From DATCLS01 sp036563805 (lineage in GTDB: Bacteria; Actinomycetota; Acidimicrobiia; Acidimicrobiales; VFJN01), in the NCBI GenBank assembly GCA_036563805.1, contig DATCLS010000032.1:1-64000 (forward strand): 64,000 nucleotides of DNA, given 5' to 3'. Positions 9,376-20,314 of the stretch are shown in pieces. The first letter of the stretch is position 1; each line of letters opens with the position of its first letter. A model generated the notes under the pieces. The model saw nothing but the letters and a program-made list of their open reading frames with translations. It had not been told where the DNA came from and made no database searches. Both the position numbers and the translations under genes were made by a program.

Positions 9376-9694
9376 AGGCGTACGACCGGGTGACCGTGGC
9401 CACCGCCACCCGGTAGCTCTCGTACCAGCGCTGGCGCCCGAGCCGCTGCGCTTCGGCGTGCTCGGCCACCCGCTTCCAGGCGGCGGCGTCCTCCTCGGTG
9501 CGCCAGTACGACACGGTGATGCCGACCCGGGTCGCCGGGTCGCGCACCGACTCGATGCCCAGGAAGCCGGGCTGGTCGGCGGCCAGCTCCTCGAGCCGTG
9601 CCGCGGTCTCGCCGTAGCCGTCGGTGTCGGGGGCCTGGACGGAGCTGAAGATGACCGCCACGCAGGGCGGCTCGGCGGCGGGGAACGACGTCAC
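9329..9694 (-). CDS. Antibiotic-biosynthesis-monooxygenase-fold (ABM) protein
   Basis: A 121-residue protein with the dimeric ferredoxin-like alpha/beta fold of ABM proteins. It shows VAVIFSSVQ, a QPGFLGIESVRDP strand-turn and VSYWRTEEDAAAWKR. These small proteins act as cofactor-free oxygenases or heme-degrading enzymes, or have no proven activity; the Y-W-R region is typical of the uncharacterised group. GTG at 9692-9694 was chosen by family length. The last 15 or so codons overlap the response regulator on the other strand, giving a basic Arg-rich tail that may be non-conserved. Confidence 0.75.
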   Translation of the reverse strand: MTSFPAAEPPCVAVIFSSVQAPDTDGYGETAARLEELAADQPGFLGIESVRDPATRVGITVSYWRTEEDAAAWKRVAEHAEAQRLGRQRWYESYRVAVATVTRSYAFSANGERRGRRRTPG

Positions 9695-9822
9695 GGCCCC
9701 AGCCTGCCGCGCGCCGGAACGGCGGTGCGGGCGAGTTTCGGCCGGCGCGCGCCGTGCTCGTCGGCATGCTCGTCCGCCATGCTCGTCCTGCGCCGGACGC
9801 CGACCCCGGAGGTCACCGAACC

Positions 9823-10722
9823 ATGACACCGCTGCCCGAAGAGCCCCGAGGGGCCAGCCGCACGGCCGTGCTCGTGTGCCAGGCCCGCGCCGTCGCCCAC
9901 GGCCGGCTGGCCCCCGGACGGTTCGACGACCCCACCGCCTACCGCCTGCTGCGCGCCGCCGAGCGGGAGCCGGTCGACCGGGCGCGGGACGGCCTGCGGC
10001 CGGACGAGGGGTCGCAGCGGATCTTCCAGGAGATCCTGGCCGCCAACGCCGAGGTCCTGGCGGCCCGCACGGTCGCCATCGACGACGCCGTCCGCGAGCG
10101 CCGGCACCCCCAGCTGGTGATCCTCGGCGCCGGCCTCGACGGGCGAGCCTGGCGGATGCCCGAGCTCGCCGAGACCGACGTGTTCGAGGTCGACCACCCG
10201 GCGTCGCAGACCGCCAAGCGCGACCGGGTCGAGGGCGGCGGCGACCTGCAGCCGACGGCCCGCTCCGTGCGGTTCGTGCCGGTGGACCTGGCAGTGGACG
10301 ACCTGGACGCCGCGCTGGAGGGCGCCGGCCACCGGGCCGCCGCCCCCACCACATGGGTGTGGGAGGGGGTCGTGCCCTACCTCAGCCGCGCCGAGGCGGC
10401 GGCGACGGCCCGGGCGGTGGGGAAGCGGTCGGCGGCGGGGAGCCGGCTGATCGTGAGCTACCAGCGCCGGTCGCTGCGGGCGTCGGCCGGCCGGCTCGTG
10501 ACCCAGGCCCTGGCTCGTCTCGCCCGGTACGCCGACCCGGCGGGCGGCGAGCCGTGGCGCTCGACGTGGCGGCCGGCCGCGCTGGCGGCGCTGCTCCGGG
10601 AGTGCGGCTTCGCGGTCGTCCGCGACGACGACCAGCTGGCCATCGCCCGCGGCCTGGGCACCCGGGTCGTGCACCCCGGAGCGCTGAAGGCCGGGCGGGT
10701 GGCGGTGGCGGACGCGGTCTGA
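9823..10722 (+). CDS. SAM-dependent methyltransferase (leucine carboxyl methyltransferase/TIGR00027 type)
   Basis: A 299-residue class I methyltransferase of the group abundant in Mycobacterium and relatives, related to leucine carboxyl methyltransferase and Omt/PpmA-type enzymes. The SAM-binding glycine motif is LVILGAGLDGRAWR, followed by the acidic strand end VFEVDHPASQ. WVWEGVVPYLS corresponds to the conserved E-G-x-x-x-Y-L motif. ATG at 9823 follows GGAGGTC at good spacing; an upstream ATG at 9754 lacks this. The substrate is unknown. It is convergent with a second, unrelated methyltransferase. Confidence 0.85.
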   Translation: MTPLPEEPRGASRTAVLVCQARAVAHGRLAPGRFDDPTAYRLLRAAEREPVDRARDGLRPDEGSQRIFQEILAANAEVLAARTVAIDDAVRERRHPQLVILGAGLDGRAWRMPELAETDVFEVDHPASQTAKRDRVEGGGDLQPTARSVRFVPVDLAVDDLDAALEGAGHRAAAPTTWVWEGVVPYLSRAEAAATARAVGKRSAAGSRLIVSYQRRSLRASAGRLVTQALARLARYADPAGGEPWRSTWRPAALAALLRECGFAVVRDDDQLAIARGLGTRVVHPGALKAGRVAVADAV

Positions 10723-10811
10723 GGCCGGGGAGGGCGCCGACGGGGGCCGACGCCGGGCCGTCGCCCTGCCCGTGGGCGGCGGACGACCCGTGGCGGGCTA
10801 CTCGTGGCGGG

Positions 10812-11456
10812 CTACTGGTGGCGGCGGGCCAGGAGGTAGGTGCGGAACGTGTCGACCTCCTCCGGGTAGGCGCGGCGCTGGAGCGTGGCCTCGACCGTGA
10901 AGCCGGCCCGCTCCAGCCGGCCGGCCACGGCCTCGGGCTCGAGGAACCGGAAGTCGAGGTCGACCTCCCGGTCCCACCACTCGTCCAGGTGGCGGACCTC
11001 GGTGCCGGTGTGGAACGCCACCAGCAGCGGCCCGCCGCCGGCGACCACCCGGGCCAGCTCGGCCGCCGCCCGGTCGAGCGCCGGGTCGTCGAGGTGGATG
11101 AGGCAGTAGAACGCCGTGGCCCCGCCCAGGGCGCCATCCCGCAGCGGCAGGGCGGTGAGCGAGCCGGCGGCCGCGGACAGGCCGAGCCGACGCCGGGCCT
11201 CGACGGCCATGGCCGGCGCCAGGTCGAGCGCCACCGCCGGCACGCCCAGCCCGGCCAGGTGGGCGGCGACGTGGCCCGGCCCGGCCCCGAGGTCGCCGAC
11301 CGGCCCCCGCCCGCGCTCGCGCACGTCGTGGGCCAGGGTGGCCAGGAGCGCCCGGTCGAGCGGCTTGTGGCCCAGCTCGTTCAGGAAGTTGTCGGCGTAG
11401 GGCCCCGCCACCGCGTCGTACGAGCGGCGGACGCCACCTTCGCTGGTGCCAGACAT
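10812..11456 (-). CDS. Class I SAM-dependent methyltransferase
   Basis: A 214-residue methyltransferase of the Methyltransf_11/25 type. It opens with SYDAVAGPYAD, a common start of small-molecule and quinone methyltransferases. The SAM motif is VGDLGAGPGHVAAHLA, the acidic end VALDLAPAM and the post-motif FYCLIHLDDP. No membrane or signal sequence is seen. It is transcribed away from the glyoxalase stub at 11522 and converges on the TIGR00027-type methyltransferase. The substrate cannot be assigned. Confidence 0.85.
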   Translation of the reverse strand: MSGTSEGGVRRSYDAVAGPYADNFLNELGHKPLDRALLATLAHDVRERGRGPVGDLGAGPGHVAAHLAGLGVPAVALDLAPAMAVEARRRLGLSAAAGSLTALPLRDGALGGATAFYCLIHLDDPALDRAAAELARVVAGGGPLLVAFHTGTEVRHLDEWWDREVDLDFRFLEPEAVAGRLERAGFTVEATLQRRAYPEEVDTFRTYLLARRHQ

Positions 11457-11521
11457 CGTGGGGCGACGGTATCCGCCCCCGCCGTGGGGTAGCGTGCGGC
11501 CCCCAACACAGAGGTGGGCGC

Positions 11522-11578
11522 ATGGACTTCAGGATCGAGCTCGTCGCCGTCCCCGTGAGCGACGTCGACCGGGCCAAG
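11522..11578 (+). pseudogene. Stub of a VOC/glyoxalase-family gene
   Basis: Codons 1-19 read MDFRIELVAVPVSDVDRAK, the standard start of an actinobacterial VOC (glyoxalase/bleomycin-resistance) protein. Homology then ends abruptly where F-Y-x-x-x-L-G-F should follow. A GAGGTGG ribosome site and a TAGCGT -10-like box are still present upstream. The frame runs on to 11758 with Arg-rich non-family sequence. The rest of the gene appears deleted, with the PepSY gene's 3' end now next to it. Confidence 0.55.
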
Positions 11579-11688
11579 GGCTGCCGCACATCGCAGCTCT
11601 CCATCCCGAGCGAGCGCACGGTGGCCCCGCGCCGCGGCCGGCCGACCGAGCGAGCTGCCGAGCGGCCCGACGACCGGCCGTGTGATCG

Positions 11689-13131
11689 TCAGGCGGGGGT
11701 CGGGGCCGGCGGACGGCGGTGGCGGACGAGCCGGACGAGGCGCTCGATCACCAGATAGCCCACGAAGGCGACGCCCAGCGTCGGCAGCAGCACCAGCAGC
11801 ACCACGAAGCCGGCCAGCAGCGGGACCGGGGCCGTCCGCAGCAGCGACCCGACCTTGGGCGGCGCCCCGAACGCCCCGGCCGGCCGGCGCCGCCACCAGG
11901 TCATGTAGCCGGCGACCAGCAGCACGAGCAGCGCGACGGCCATGAGGGTCAGCAGAACCTGGTTGGCCAGCCCGAACAGCGAGCCCTCGTGGAAGGCGAT
12001 GCCGACCGCCGTGGCCTGGTCGAGCAGGGCCTGGTCGGAGAACTCGATCCGGTCCACGACGTCGCCGGTCTCGGGGTCGATCGCCACCTGCGTGCGGTCG
12101 ATCGGCCAGCGGCTGTCGATCTCGGCCACCTTCCAGGCCTGGCCGGACCCGGACGCCGGGGTGACCGTGAACGGCGCGGTGAGCCCGGCCGCCTCGGCCC
12201 CGTCCACGACCCGGTCGATGGCGGCCAGGCTGGCGGCCGAACCGGGCTCGCCGGCCCGGTGCTCGGCGTGGTCGCCGCCCGCGCTGCCCTCGTCGCCCTC
12301 GGCCGCAGCGAGGTCGGTGTTCAGCATGGGCGCCTCGACGGACAGCGAGTCCTTGGCCACATCGACCCAGCGGCCGGCGTACTCCGTCCACGTCAGGCCG
12401 GTGACGATGATCGAGCCCAGCACCACGAACAGCGCGGCGCCCAGCGTCGAGTGCAGGTTGCGCCAGGGTCGGCGCCCCCCGCCACGCAGCCCGCTGAGGC
12501 GGGGCGCCAGGGCCCGGCGCAGCGCCCGGCGGCTGCGGGGCCACCACAGGTACAGGCCGGTGAGCAGGGCGACGAGGACCCAGCTGGCGGCCAGCTCGGT
12601 GAGCGTGCCCGGCCCCGTGCCGATCCGGAAGTTGGAGTGGAGATTGCGGAGCCACTCGTCGGGCCGCTCGTCCTCCGCCACCCGGCCCGTCACCTCGGCG
12701 CTGACCGGGTCGACGTAGGCCGTGAGGGCGCCGGGCGCGGGGCCGAATCCCTCGGCCCGGGCGCCGGCCGGCCGCATGAGCACGCCTGTCGCCTCTCCCG
12801 GCCCGCTCGCGGGCTCGACCGACACGACGACGTTGTCCGGATGGGCGGCCAGGGCGGCCTCCAACTGGTCGGCCAGCGGCTGCGGCTCGCCCTCGGCCGT
12901 GGCCCGCATCTCGTCGCCGTACAACCACGACTCGATCTGGGGGTTCCAGGCGAACAGGAGGCCGGTCAGGGCCAGCCACACGGCCACCGGCGCGGCCAGG
13001 ATGCCGCCCAGGAAGTGCAGACGCCACAGGATCGGGCGCAGCCGGGTGGCGCGGGCGCCGTCGTCGAGCGCCTCGGTCGACGACGCGATGGTCGTCGTGG
13101 GTGACGCAGGGGAGACGCTCGCTTCGGTCAT
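11689..13131 (-). CDS. PepSY-associated TM helix protein (PiuB-like)
   Basis: A 480-residue membrane protein of the PepSY_TM family, linked in many bacteria to iron or siderophore uptake (PiuB) or to flavin/ferric reductases. The first TM (residues about 36-62) begins with RLHFLGGILAAPVAVWLALTG. The LHSNF motif (about 165) and WRNLHSTLGAALFVVLGSII (about 228) carry the conserved membrane His residues. Two PepSY-like strand-helix regions lie in the loops, one with a His/Asp/Glu-rich stretch (DHAEHRAGE). Two C-terminal TM helices and a Trp-Trp-Arg-Arg-Arg turn follow. ATG at 13129-13131 has a GGAGG site and a strong promoter just upstream. Confidence 0.85.
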   Translation of the reverse strand: MTEASVSPASPTTTIASSTEALDDGARATRLRPILWRLHFLGGILAAPVAVWLALTGLLFAWNPQIESWLYGDEMRATAEGEPQPLADQLEAALAAHPDNVVVSVEPASGPGEATGVLMRPAGARAEGFGPAPGALTAYVDPVSAEVTGRVAEDERPDEWLRNLHSNFRIGTGPGTLTELAASWVLVALLTGLYLWWPRSRRALRRALAPRLSGLRGGGRRPWRNLHSTLGAALFVVLGSIIVTGLTWTEYAGRWVDVAKDSLSVEAPMLNTDLAAAEGDEGSAGGDHAEHRAGEPGSAASLAAIDRVVDGAEAAGLTAPFTVTPASGSGQAWKVAEIDSRWPIDRTQVAIDPETGDVVDRIEFSDQALLDQATAVGIAFHEGSLFGLANQVLLTLMAVALLVLLVAGYMTWWRRRPAGAFGAPPKVGSLLRTAPVPLLAGFVVLLVLLPTLGVAFVGYLVIERLVRLVRHRRPPAPTPA

Positions 13132-13160
13132 TCGTCCGCCTCCAGCTCGGCTCGTGCGGG

Positions 13161-13189
13161 AGAATAACGTTACTCTTCATAAAGGTCAA
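13161..13189 (-). promoter_or_regulatory. Promoter of the PepSY gene, with a TAACGTTA palindrome at the -10
   Basis: On the minus strand, TTGACC (13184-13189) and TATTCT (13161-13166) are 17 bases apart, close to a sigma-70 consensus. The perfect 8-bp palindrome TAACGTTA (13165-13172) overlaps the -10 edge, where a repressor would block polymerase. The 5' leader would be about 22 bases and carries GGAGG. Confidence 0.7.
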
Positions 13190-13635
13190 TAAATGATTCC
13201 CGACTGAAGGACAGTTCAATTAGTCGGTGGGGCCGGGCCGCGGGGAAGGTCAGCCGGGTCGACGGGCCAGGACCGCGCCCTGGGGGACCGTCTCGGCGCC
13301 CGAGCGGTCCGGCGATCAGGCCGCTCGTGGGCCCGGAGGCCGTGCCCGAGCGGGAGCGCGGGCCGGACGGCGATCCCGCGACGACTCGCCGGCGAGCGGA
13401 TCGGGCGGCGCGGGCGGCTCGGCGGCGTCTCCGTGGGCGGCGGCTGCGGGTCGCCTGCCGCGTCCCCGAGCCGGGCGCCGCGGCCGGGGAGCGCTCCCCG
13501 GTTCGGTCCCCGCTCCTGGTCGGAGGGGTCGGGGGAGCGGACCGGGGACTCCCCGGGCGCACGCTGGCCGCGACAGCGCAGCACAGAACGGCACGCACAG
13601 GGGTTGCCGAGCGGGCCGCGAGGAGGTCGTCGATC
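13190..13635. other. Intergenic region upstream of the sigma/HTH-like gene
   Basis: The first bases are the back of the PepSY promoter. The rest (about 13220-13620) is open in several frames but has no family resemblance. A longer in-frame start at 13327 for the next gene would add a compositionally odd Arg/Gly-rich extension, so I treat it as non-coding. Confidence 0.45.
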
Positions 13636-14313
13636 GTGTCGGTGTTCGATCTGCTGGACCGGGAGTGGGCGGGACTGGCGGCCGACGAGGCGGCCGCCCG
13701 CCGCCTGATCGACGCCTGCGAGCTGGCCGGCGGCGCCCGCACGCTGGCCGACCTCGAGCGGTACGTGCGGGCGGCCGACCCAGCGGAGGCCGACCGGGTG
13801 CTGGTGGCGCTCGCCGCCCGGGCGGTGGAGGGCGACACGCTGGCCGCCCGCGTCCTGCTCCAGCTGCTCCTGCCCGGGACCCGGCGGCTGGCCCGTACCT
13901 GGTGGGCGCTGGGCGACGTCGAGGAGCGGGCGGCGGCCGCCGTGGCCGCGGTGTACGACCGGATCCGCCGGTACCCGCTCGCCCGCCGGCCCCGTCGGGT
14001 CGCGGCCAACGTGCTGATGGATGCGGGCGCCGACCTCCGGAGGGCGGCCCGCCGGGCCCGGGCGGCCGACCCGCCCGCAAGTGGGCCCACCGCCGACCCG
14101 CACCCGGCGGTCGAGCTGGCCGCCGTGCTGGCCGACGCCGTGGACGAAGGGATCGTCACGGCCGAGGACGCCGAGCTGATCGCCGCCTCCCGCATCGCCG
14201 GCACGCCGCTGGCCGACATCGCCGCCCGCCGGGGCGCCAAGCTGCGCACGCTCCAGTGGCGGCGCAAGCGGGCCGAGGCCCTGCTCGCCGGCGCCGGGGC
14301 TGGCGCGGGGTAG
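13636..14313 (+). CDS. Sigma-70-like / HTH protein of unknown role
   Basis: A 225-residue, mostly helical, Ala/Arg-rich protein. The C-terminal 60 residues (EDAELIAASRIAGTPLADIA, then a KLRTLQWRRKRAEA helix) look like a region-4-type helix-turn-helix. The middle (VLLQLLLPGTRRLARTWW, then a DRIRRYP stretch) is reminiscent of sigma region 2. I do not recognise a named family. GTG at 13636 follows AGGAGG at 13621-13626. A hairpin and a nicotianamine-synthase-like gene follow. A role as a sigma-like activator of the neighbouring transfer-type ATPase is only a guess. Confidence 0.55.
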   Translation: MSVFDLLDREWAGLAADEAAARRLIDACELAGGARTLADLERYVRAADPAEADRVLVALAARAVEGDTLAARVLLQLLLPGTRRLARTWWALGDVEERAAAAVAAVYDRIRRYPLARRPRRVAANVLMDAGADLRRAARRARAADPPASGPTADPHPAVELAAVLADAVDEGIVTAEDAELIAASRIAGTPLADIAARRGAKLRTLQWRRKRAEALLAGAGAGAG

Positions 14314-14349
14314 GGACCGCCGCGCCGCCCCCACGGGCCACGCCCGCCG

Positions 14350-14383
14350 CCCCGGCGGCGCCGCCTACGCCGCCGCGCCGGGG
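14350..14383 (+). terminator. Hairpin after the sigma-like gene
   Basis: CCCCGGCG and CGCCGGGG (8 bp) flank a further GC-rich imperfect stem, 37 bases after the stop codon. There is no T-tract, so it may act as a weak intrinsic terminator. Confidence 0.4.
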
Positions 14384-14384
14384 A

Positions 14385-14397
14385 GTGTCGCCGACAC
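14385..14397. promoter_or_regulatory. 13-bp inverted repeat upstream of the nicotianamine-synthase-like gene
   Basis: GTGTCG-C-CGACAC is a perfect palindrome 16 bases before the first possible start codon. It could be a regulator site or the tip of the upstream hairpin region. No copy was noticed elsewhere. Confidence 0.35.
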
Positions 14398-14413
14398 GGA
14401 ACGTGCGGAGACT

Positions 14414-15325
14414 GTGGCACCATGGCTCGGGATGGGAACAGTTCTCACTCTTGATCGTGGTGCCCGCGTCGCCGAGGCCCCTCGCCCCGACGCCGCCCCC
14501 GAGGTCGAGGTCCCCGAGGTCGCCGCCCTCCGTAGCCTCCACCGCCGGCTCGCCGACCAGCCCCACCTCCGCCCCGGCCCCGAGGTCGACGGGCTGTTCG
14601 GCGCGCTCGTCCGTCTGGTGCTGGACACGCCCCTCGACCGCGAGCCGGGCGTGCTCGGCGCCCCCGTGGTCCAGGCGATCCGGGCCAGCCTCCACGCGCT
14701 GTGCTCCGAGGGCGAGTACCAACTCGAGCTCGCGTGGGCGCGGCGCATCGCCGCCAGCCCGGCGCCCCGGCGGGAGCTGGCGCGCTTCCCGTACGCCGAC
14801 AACTACCGGCGGCTGGCCCGCCTGGAGCTCGACCTGCTGGCCGAGGTCACCGACGGCCGCCCCCGCCGGGTGGCGTTCATCGGCTCGGGCCCGCTACCGC
14901 TCAGCTCGCTGCTGGTGGCCGGCGAGCTCGGCGCCCCGGTCGACAACGTCGACCGGGATCCGGCGGCGGTGGCGCTGGGGGAGCGGGTGGCCCGCGCCCT
15001 CGGGTCTGCGCTGGCGTTCCGGTGCGCCGACGTCACGGCGCTCACGGCCACCGACCTCGGCGCCTACGACGTGGTGATCCTGGCCGCCCTGGTCGGGGCG
15101 TCGGGCGCCGAGAAGCGGGCGGTGCTCGACCGCTTGGCGGCGACGATGGCGCCGGGGACGGTGCTGCTGGCCCGGAGCGCCCGCGGCCTGCGGTCGCTGC
15201 TGTACCCGGCCATCGATCCGGCGGCCCTGGCCGGTTTCGAGCTGCAGACGGTCGTGCATCCGGTCGACGACGTCGTGAACTCGGTCGTGCTGGCCCGTGT
15301 CCCCAGCCGGCCGGGCCCTCGCTGA
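14414..15325 (+). CDS. Nicotianamine synthase-like protein (metallophore biosynthesis)
   Basis: A 303-residue protein with the features of the nicotianamine synthase/CntL family, which transfers aminobutyrate units from SAM to make metal chelators. Seen: FPYADNYRRLARLELDLL; the SAM-binding VAFIGSGPLPLSSLLVA; VDNVDRDPAAVALGERVA; DVVILAALVG; and a C-terminal PGTVLLARSARGLRSLLYP strand. This order matches plant and archaeal nicotianamine synthases. The start is GTG at 14414 or ATG at 14432; neither has a strong ribosome site. No opine dehydrogenase (CntM), histidine racemase (CntK) or metallophore transporter is next to it, so the product is probably nicotianamine-like rather than staphylopine. 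The flanking genes do not explain it. Confidence 0.8.
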   Translation: MAPWLGMGTVLTLDRGARVAEAPRPDAAPEVEVPEVAALRSLHRRLADQPHLRPGPEVDGLFGALVRLVLDTPLDREPGVLGAPVVQAIRASLHALCSEGEYQLELAWARRIAASPAPRRELARFPYADNYRRLARLELDLLAEVTDGRPRRVAFIGSGPLPLSSLLVAGELGAPVDNVDRDPAAVALGERVARALGSALAFRCADVTALTATDLGAYDVVILAALVGASGAEKRAVLDRLAATMAPGTVLLARSARGLRSLLYPAIDPAALAGFELQTVVHPVDDVVNSVVLARVPSRPGPR

Positions 15326-15439
15326 CCCCGCCGCCCGTCCCGCCCGCCGGGGCCGAGCCCGCCGCCCGCCCACCCGACGACCGCGGACGGAATCGCGAAC
15401 GGTTGCGTTTTCGCCGCGCCGCCTACACATCTGCAGGTC

Positions 15440-17419
15440 GTGGACGCCCGCACCTCCCGGGCCCAGGATCCGGCCGAGCAGGCTGCGCTGCTCGCCGTCG
15501 TCGTCGCGTGCGTCGTCGCCGCGCTCGTCCTTGCGGCCGGCCACCTGTCGGCCCTGGTCTTCGAGGGCGGCTGGCCCCGCTACCCGGCGAGCGAGATCCC
15601 CGGGATCCTCGGCCGCGTGGTCACCCGCCCGCTCGACCCCGGCTCGGCGTGGGACCCGGTCAACGAGGGCACGCCGACGCCCGGGCCCGTCGCCTGGTGG
15701 TTCACGTTCCTGGTCATCGTGGCGGCCGTGGCCACGCCGGTGGTCCGGCGGCTGCGGGCCGCCCGCGACCCCAGCCGCCGGGCGGTGGCCGGCATCCCGC
15801 CGGCGAAGCCCCGCGACGTCCGCCGGCTCGGCATGGAGCGCGCCAACCCGAGCGAGGTCGTGGTCGGGACGGCCGAGGGCCGGGAGGTGGCCCTGCGGTC
15901 CGGCCACAGCCTGCTGGTGCTGGGCCCGGCCCGCTCGGGCAAGACGAGCGCGGTGACGATCCCGGCGGTGCTCGAGTGGCCGGGGCCGGTCGTCGCCACG
16001 TCGACGGCCGGCGACCTGGTCGACCGCACGATCGGGTGGCGCAGCCGCCAGGGCGACGTCCACGTGTACGACCCGTTGGGCACGACCCGGTACCACACGT
16101 CGGGCTGGTCGCCGCTGGCGGGGTGCGAGACGTGGAGCGGCGCCACCCGCACGGCGTGGGACCTGGCCATGGCCGGCAAGGCGGCGGTGGGGACGGGCTC
16201 GGGGGTCGGCGAGTTCTGGTTCAGCTCGGCGGCCCGGTCGCTCGCCCCCTACCTGTTCGCGGCGGCGGGCTCGGACAGGACGATGGAGGACGTCGCCCGC
16301 TGGATCGACACCGAGGAGCGCGACGAGGTGCTGGCCGAGCTGCGCACGGTCGAGCCCGACGCCGCCGTCGCCCACGCCGCCACGTTCCGGCGCGAAGCGG
16401 CGGCGCGGTCGTCGCTGTTCCACGTCATGCAGCAGATCGTCGGCGCCTACCTCGACCCCCGGGTGGCGAAGTCGGCGCACCACCACGAGATCGTGTGCGC
16501 CGAGCTGCTCGACGGCGGGCCCCACACGCTCTACATCACCGCCCCCCACCACGACCAGGCCCGGGTCCGCCCGCTGTTCGCGGCGCTGGTCCGGCAGATG
16601 CTGGCCGCCGTGCACGAGCAGGTGGCCCGGACCCGCCGGCCCCTCGATGCCCCGCTCCTGCTGGTCCTCGACGACGCAGCCAACATCGCCCCGGTCGAGG
16701 ACCTGGCGACGCTCGCCGCCACCTCCGCGGCGGCCGGCATGCAGGTGGTCACGGTCTTCCACGACCGCACCGAGATCGACGTCCGCTACGGGCCCGACGC
16801 CCCGGCCGTGCTCGACAACCACCGGGCCAAGCTCCTGCTGGGCCCGTGCGGCCTCGACACGGCCGACCTGAGCCAGCTGCCGGCGGGCGAGGCCGTGCTG
16901 TCCTACGAGGACCGGCCGCCCGTGCGGGTCAAGCTGCGGCACTGGCACCGCACCCGCGAGCTGCGCCGCCGGGCCGGGGTGGCGCAGGACGCCATCCCGC
17001 CGCCGGAGGTCCGGCCCGGCCGCCCGGCGCCGCCTCTGCCCGAGGCCGACGCGGACCGGCCGGCGCGTGACCGGGCGCGGGATGCCGACGTCGGCCCGGC
17101 GCGGCACCGGAAAAGGGTCGGCGCCGCTAAGGGCGAAGGCGGGCCCGCCGACGCCGATAATCCCTATCGCGGGAAGACGGACAGAACCCCGGTCGGCCGG
17201 GGGCCCGAAGCCCCCGGCACGTCCGCGTCCGACACCGCCGACGCCACCGGGGACGAGCGCGCCGTGGGACCGGCCGACGTCGCACCGCCGGGCGGCGGGG
17301 ACGCCGGCGACGCCCCCCGCCCCCGCCCGCGCCGCCTCCCGCCCAACGTGGCCGAGCTCGACGCGGCGCGGGCCCGCACCCGCCGGCGGACGAGCCCGAC
17401 CTCGGGTGAGCGCCGTTAG
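15440..17419 (+). CDS. VirD4/TraG-type coupling ATPase
   Basis: A 659-residue membrane ATPase of the type IV coupling protein family, which brings DNA or protein substrates to a secretion channel. Two N-terminal TM helices (residues about 17-40 and 84-104) precede a P-loop GPARSGKTSA (about 160-170). Then come YDPLGTTRYHTSGWSPL, typical of TraG/VirD4, and Walker B LLLVLDDAANI. The last 150 residues are a disordered Pro/Arg/Asp-rich tail. The start is GTG at 15440. No relaxase, VirB4 or pilin gene is in the window, so it looks like an orphan or a partner of a system elsewhere. It may belong to a conserved chromosomal actinobacterial system. Confidence 0.8.
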   Translation: MDARTSRAQDPAEQAALLAVVVACVVAALVLAAGHLSALVFEGGWPRYPASEIPGILGRVVTRPLDPGSAWDPVNEGTPTPGPVAWWFTFLVIVAAVATPVVRRLRAARDPSRRAVAGIPPAKPRDVRRLGMERANPSEVVVGTAEGREVALRSGHSLLVLGPARSGKTSAVTIPAVLEWPGPVVATSTAGDLVDRTIGWRSRQGDVHVYDPLGTTRYHTSGWSPLAGCETWSGATRTAWDLAMAGKAAVGTGSGVGEFWFSSAARSLAPYLFAAAGSDRTMEDVARWIDTEERDEVLAELRTVEPDAAVAHAATFRREAAARSSLFHVMQQIVGAYLDPRVAKSAHHHEIVCAELLDGGPHTLYITAPHHDQARVRPLFAALVRQMLAAVHEQVARTRRPLDAPLLLVLDDAANIAPVEDLATLAATSAAAGMQVVTVFHDRTEIDVRYGPDAPAVLDNHRAKLLLGPCGLDTADLSQLPAGEAVLSYEDRPPVRVKLRHWHRTRELRRRAGVAQDAIPPPEVRPGRPAPPLPEADADRPARDRARDADVGPARHRKRVGAAKGEGGPADADNPYRGKTDRTPVGRGPEAPGTSASDTADATGDERAVGPADVAPPGGGDAGDAPRPRPRRLPPNVAELDAARARTRRRTSPTSGERR

Positions 17420-17520
17420 CGACCGCGGGTAACGAAGGGCCCCTGGCCGCTGGTCATTGACGGGGGGCGTAGGCTCGGGATTTGTCCCCAAGACCCGCTG
17501 ATTCACGAGAGGGATCGGTC

Positions 17521-20187
<2,667 letters not shown>

Positions 20188-20208
20188 CGGCCGGAACCTG
20201 GCCCGACA

Positions 20209-20236
20209 GGGGTCGCCGGCCGGCGCCGGCGACCCC
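20209..20236 (+). terminator. Strong hairpin after ppdK
   Basis: GGGGTCGCCGGC and GCCGGCGACCCC form a perfect 12-bp stem with a CGGC loop, 21 bases after the stop. There is no T-tract, as often in high-GC actinobacteria. Confidence 0.65.
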
Positions 20237-20314
20237 GCCTGCGCCCGCCGGCCGTCGCCGGGCACACGGAGTTCAGCACACGGATTCACGGGGCCCGGGG
20301 TCGGGCAGTTACAG

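Noticed and set aside
13327..13635. 103-codon N-terminal extension of the sigma/HTH-like gene
   Set aside because: The extension is Arg/Gly/Pro-rich without conserved pattern, while GTG 13636 has an AGGAGG site at proper spacing.
17457..17485. TTGACG and TAGGCT as a ppdK promoter
   Set aside because: The two hexamers are only 7 bases apart and no other pairing with 16-18 base spacing is convincing.
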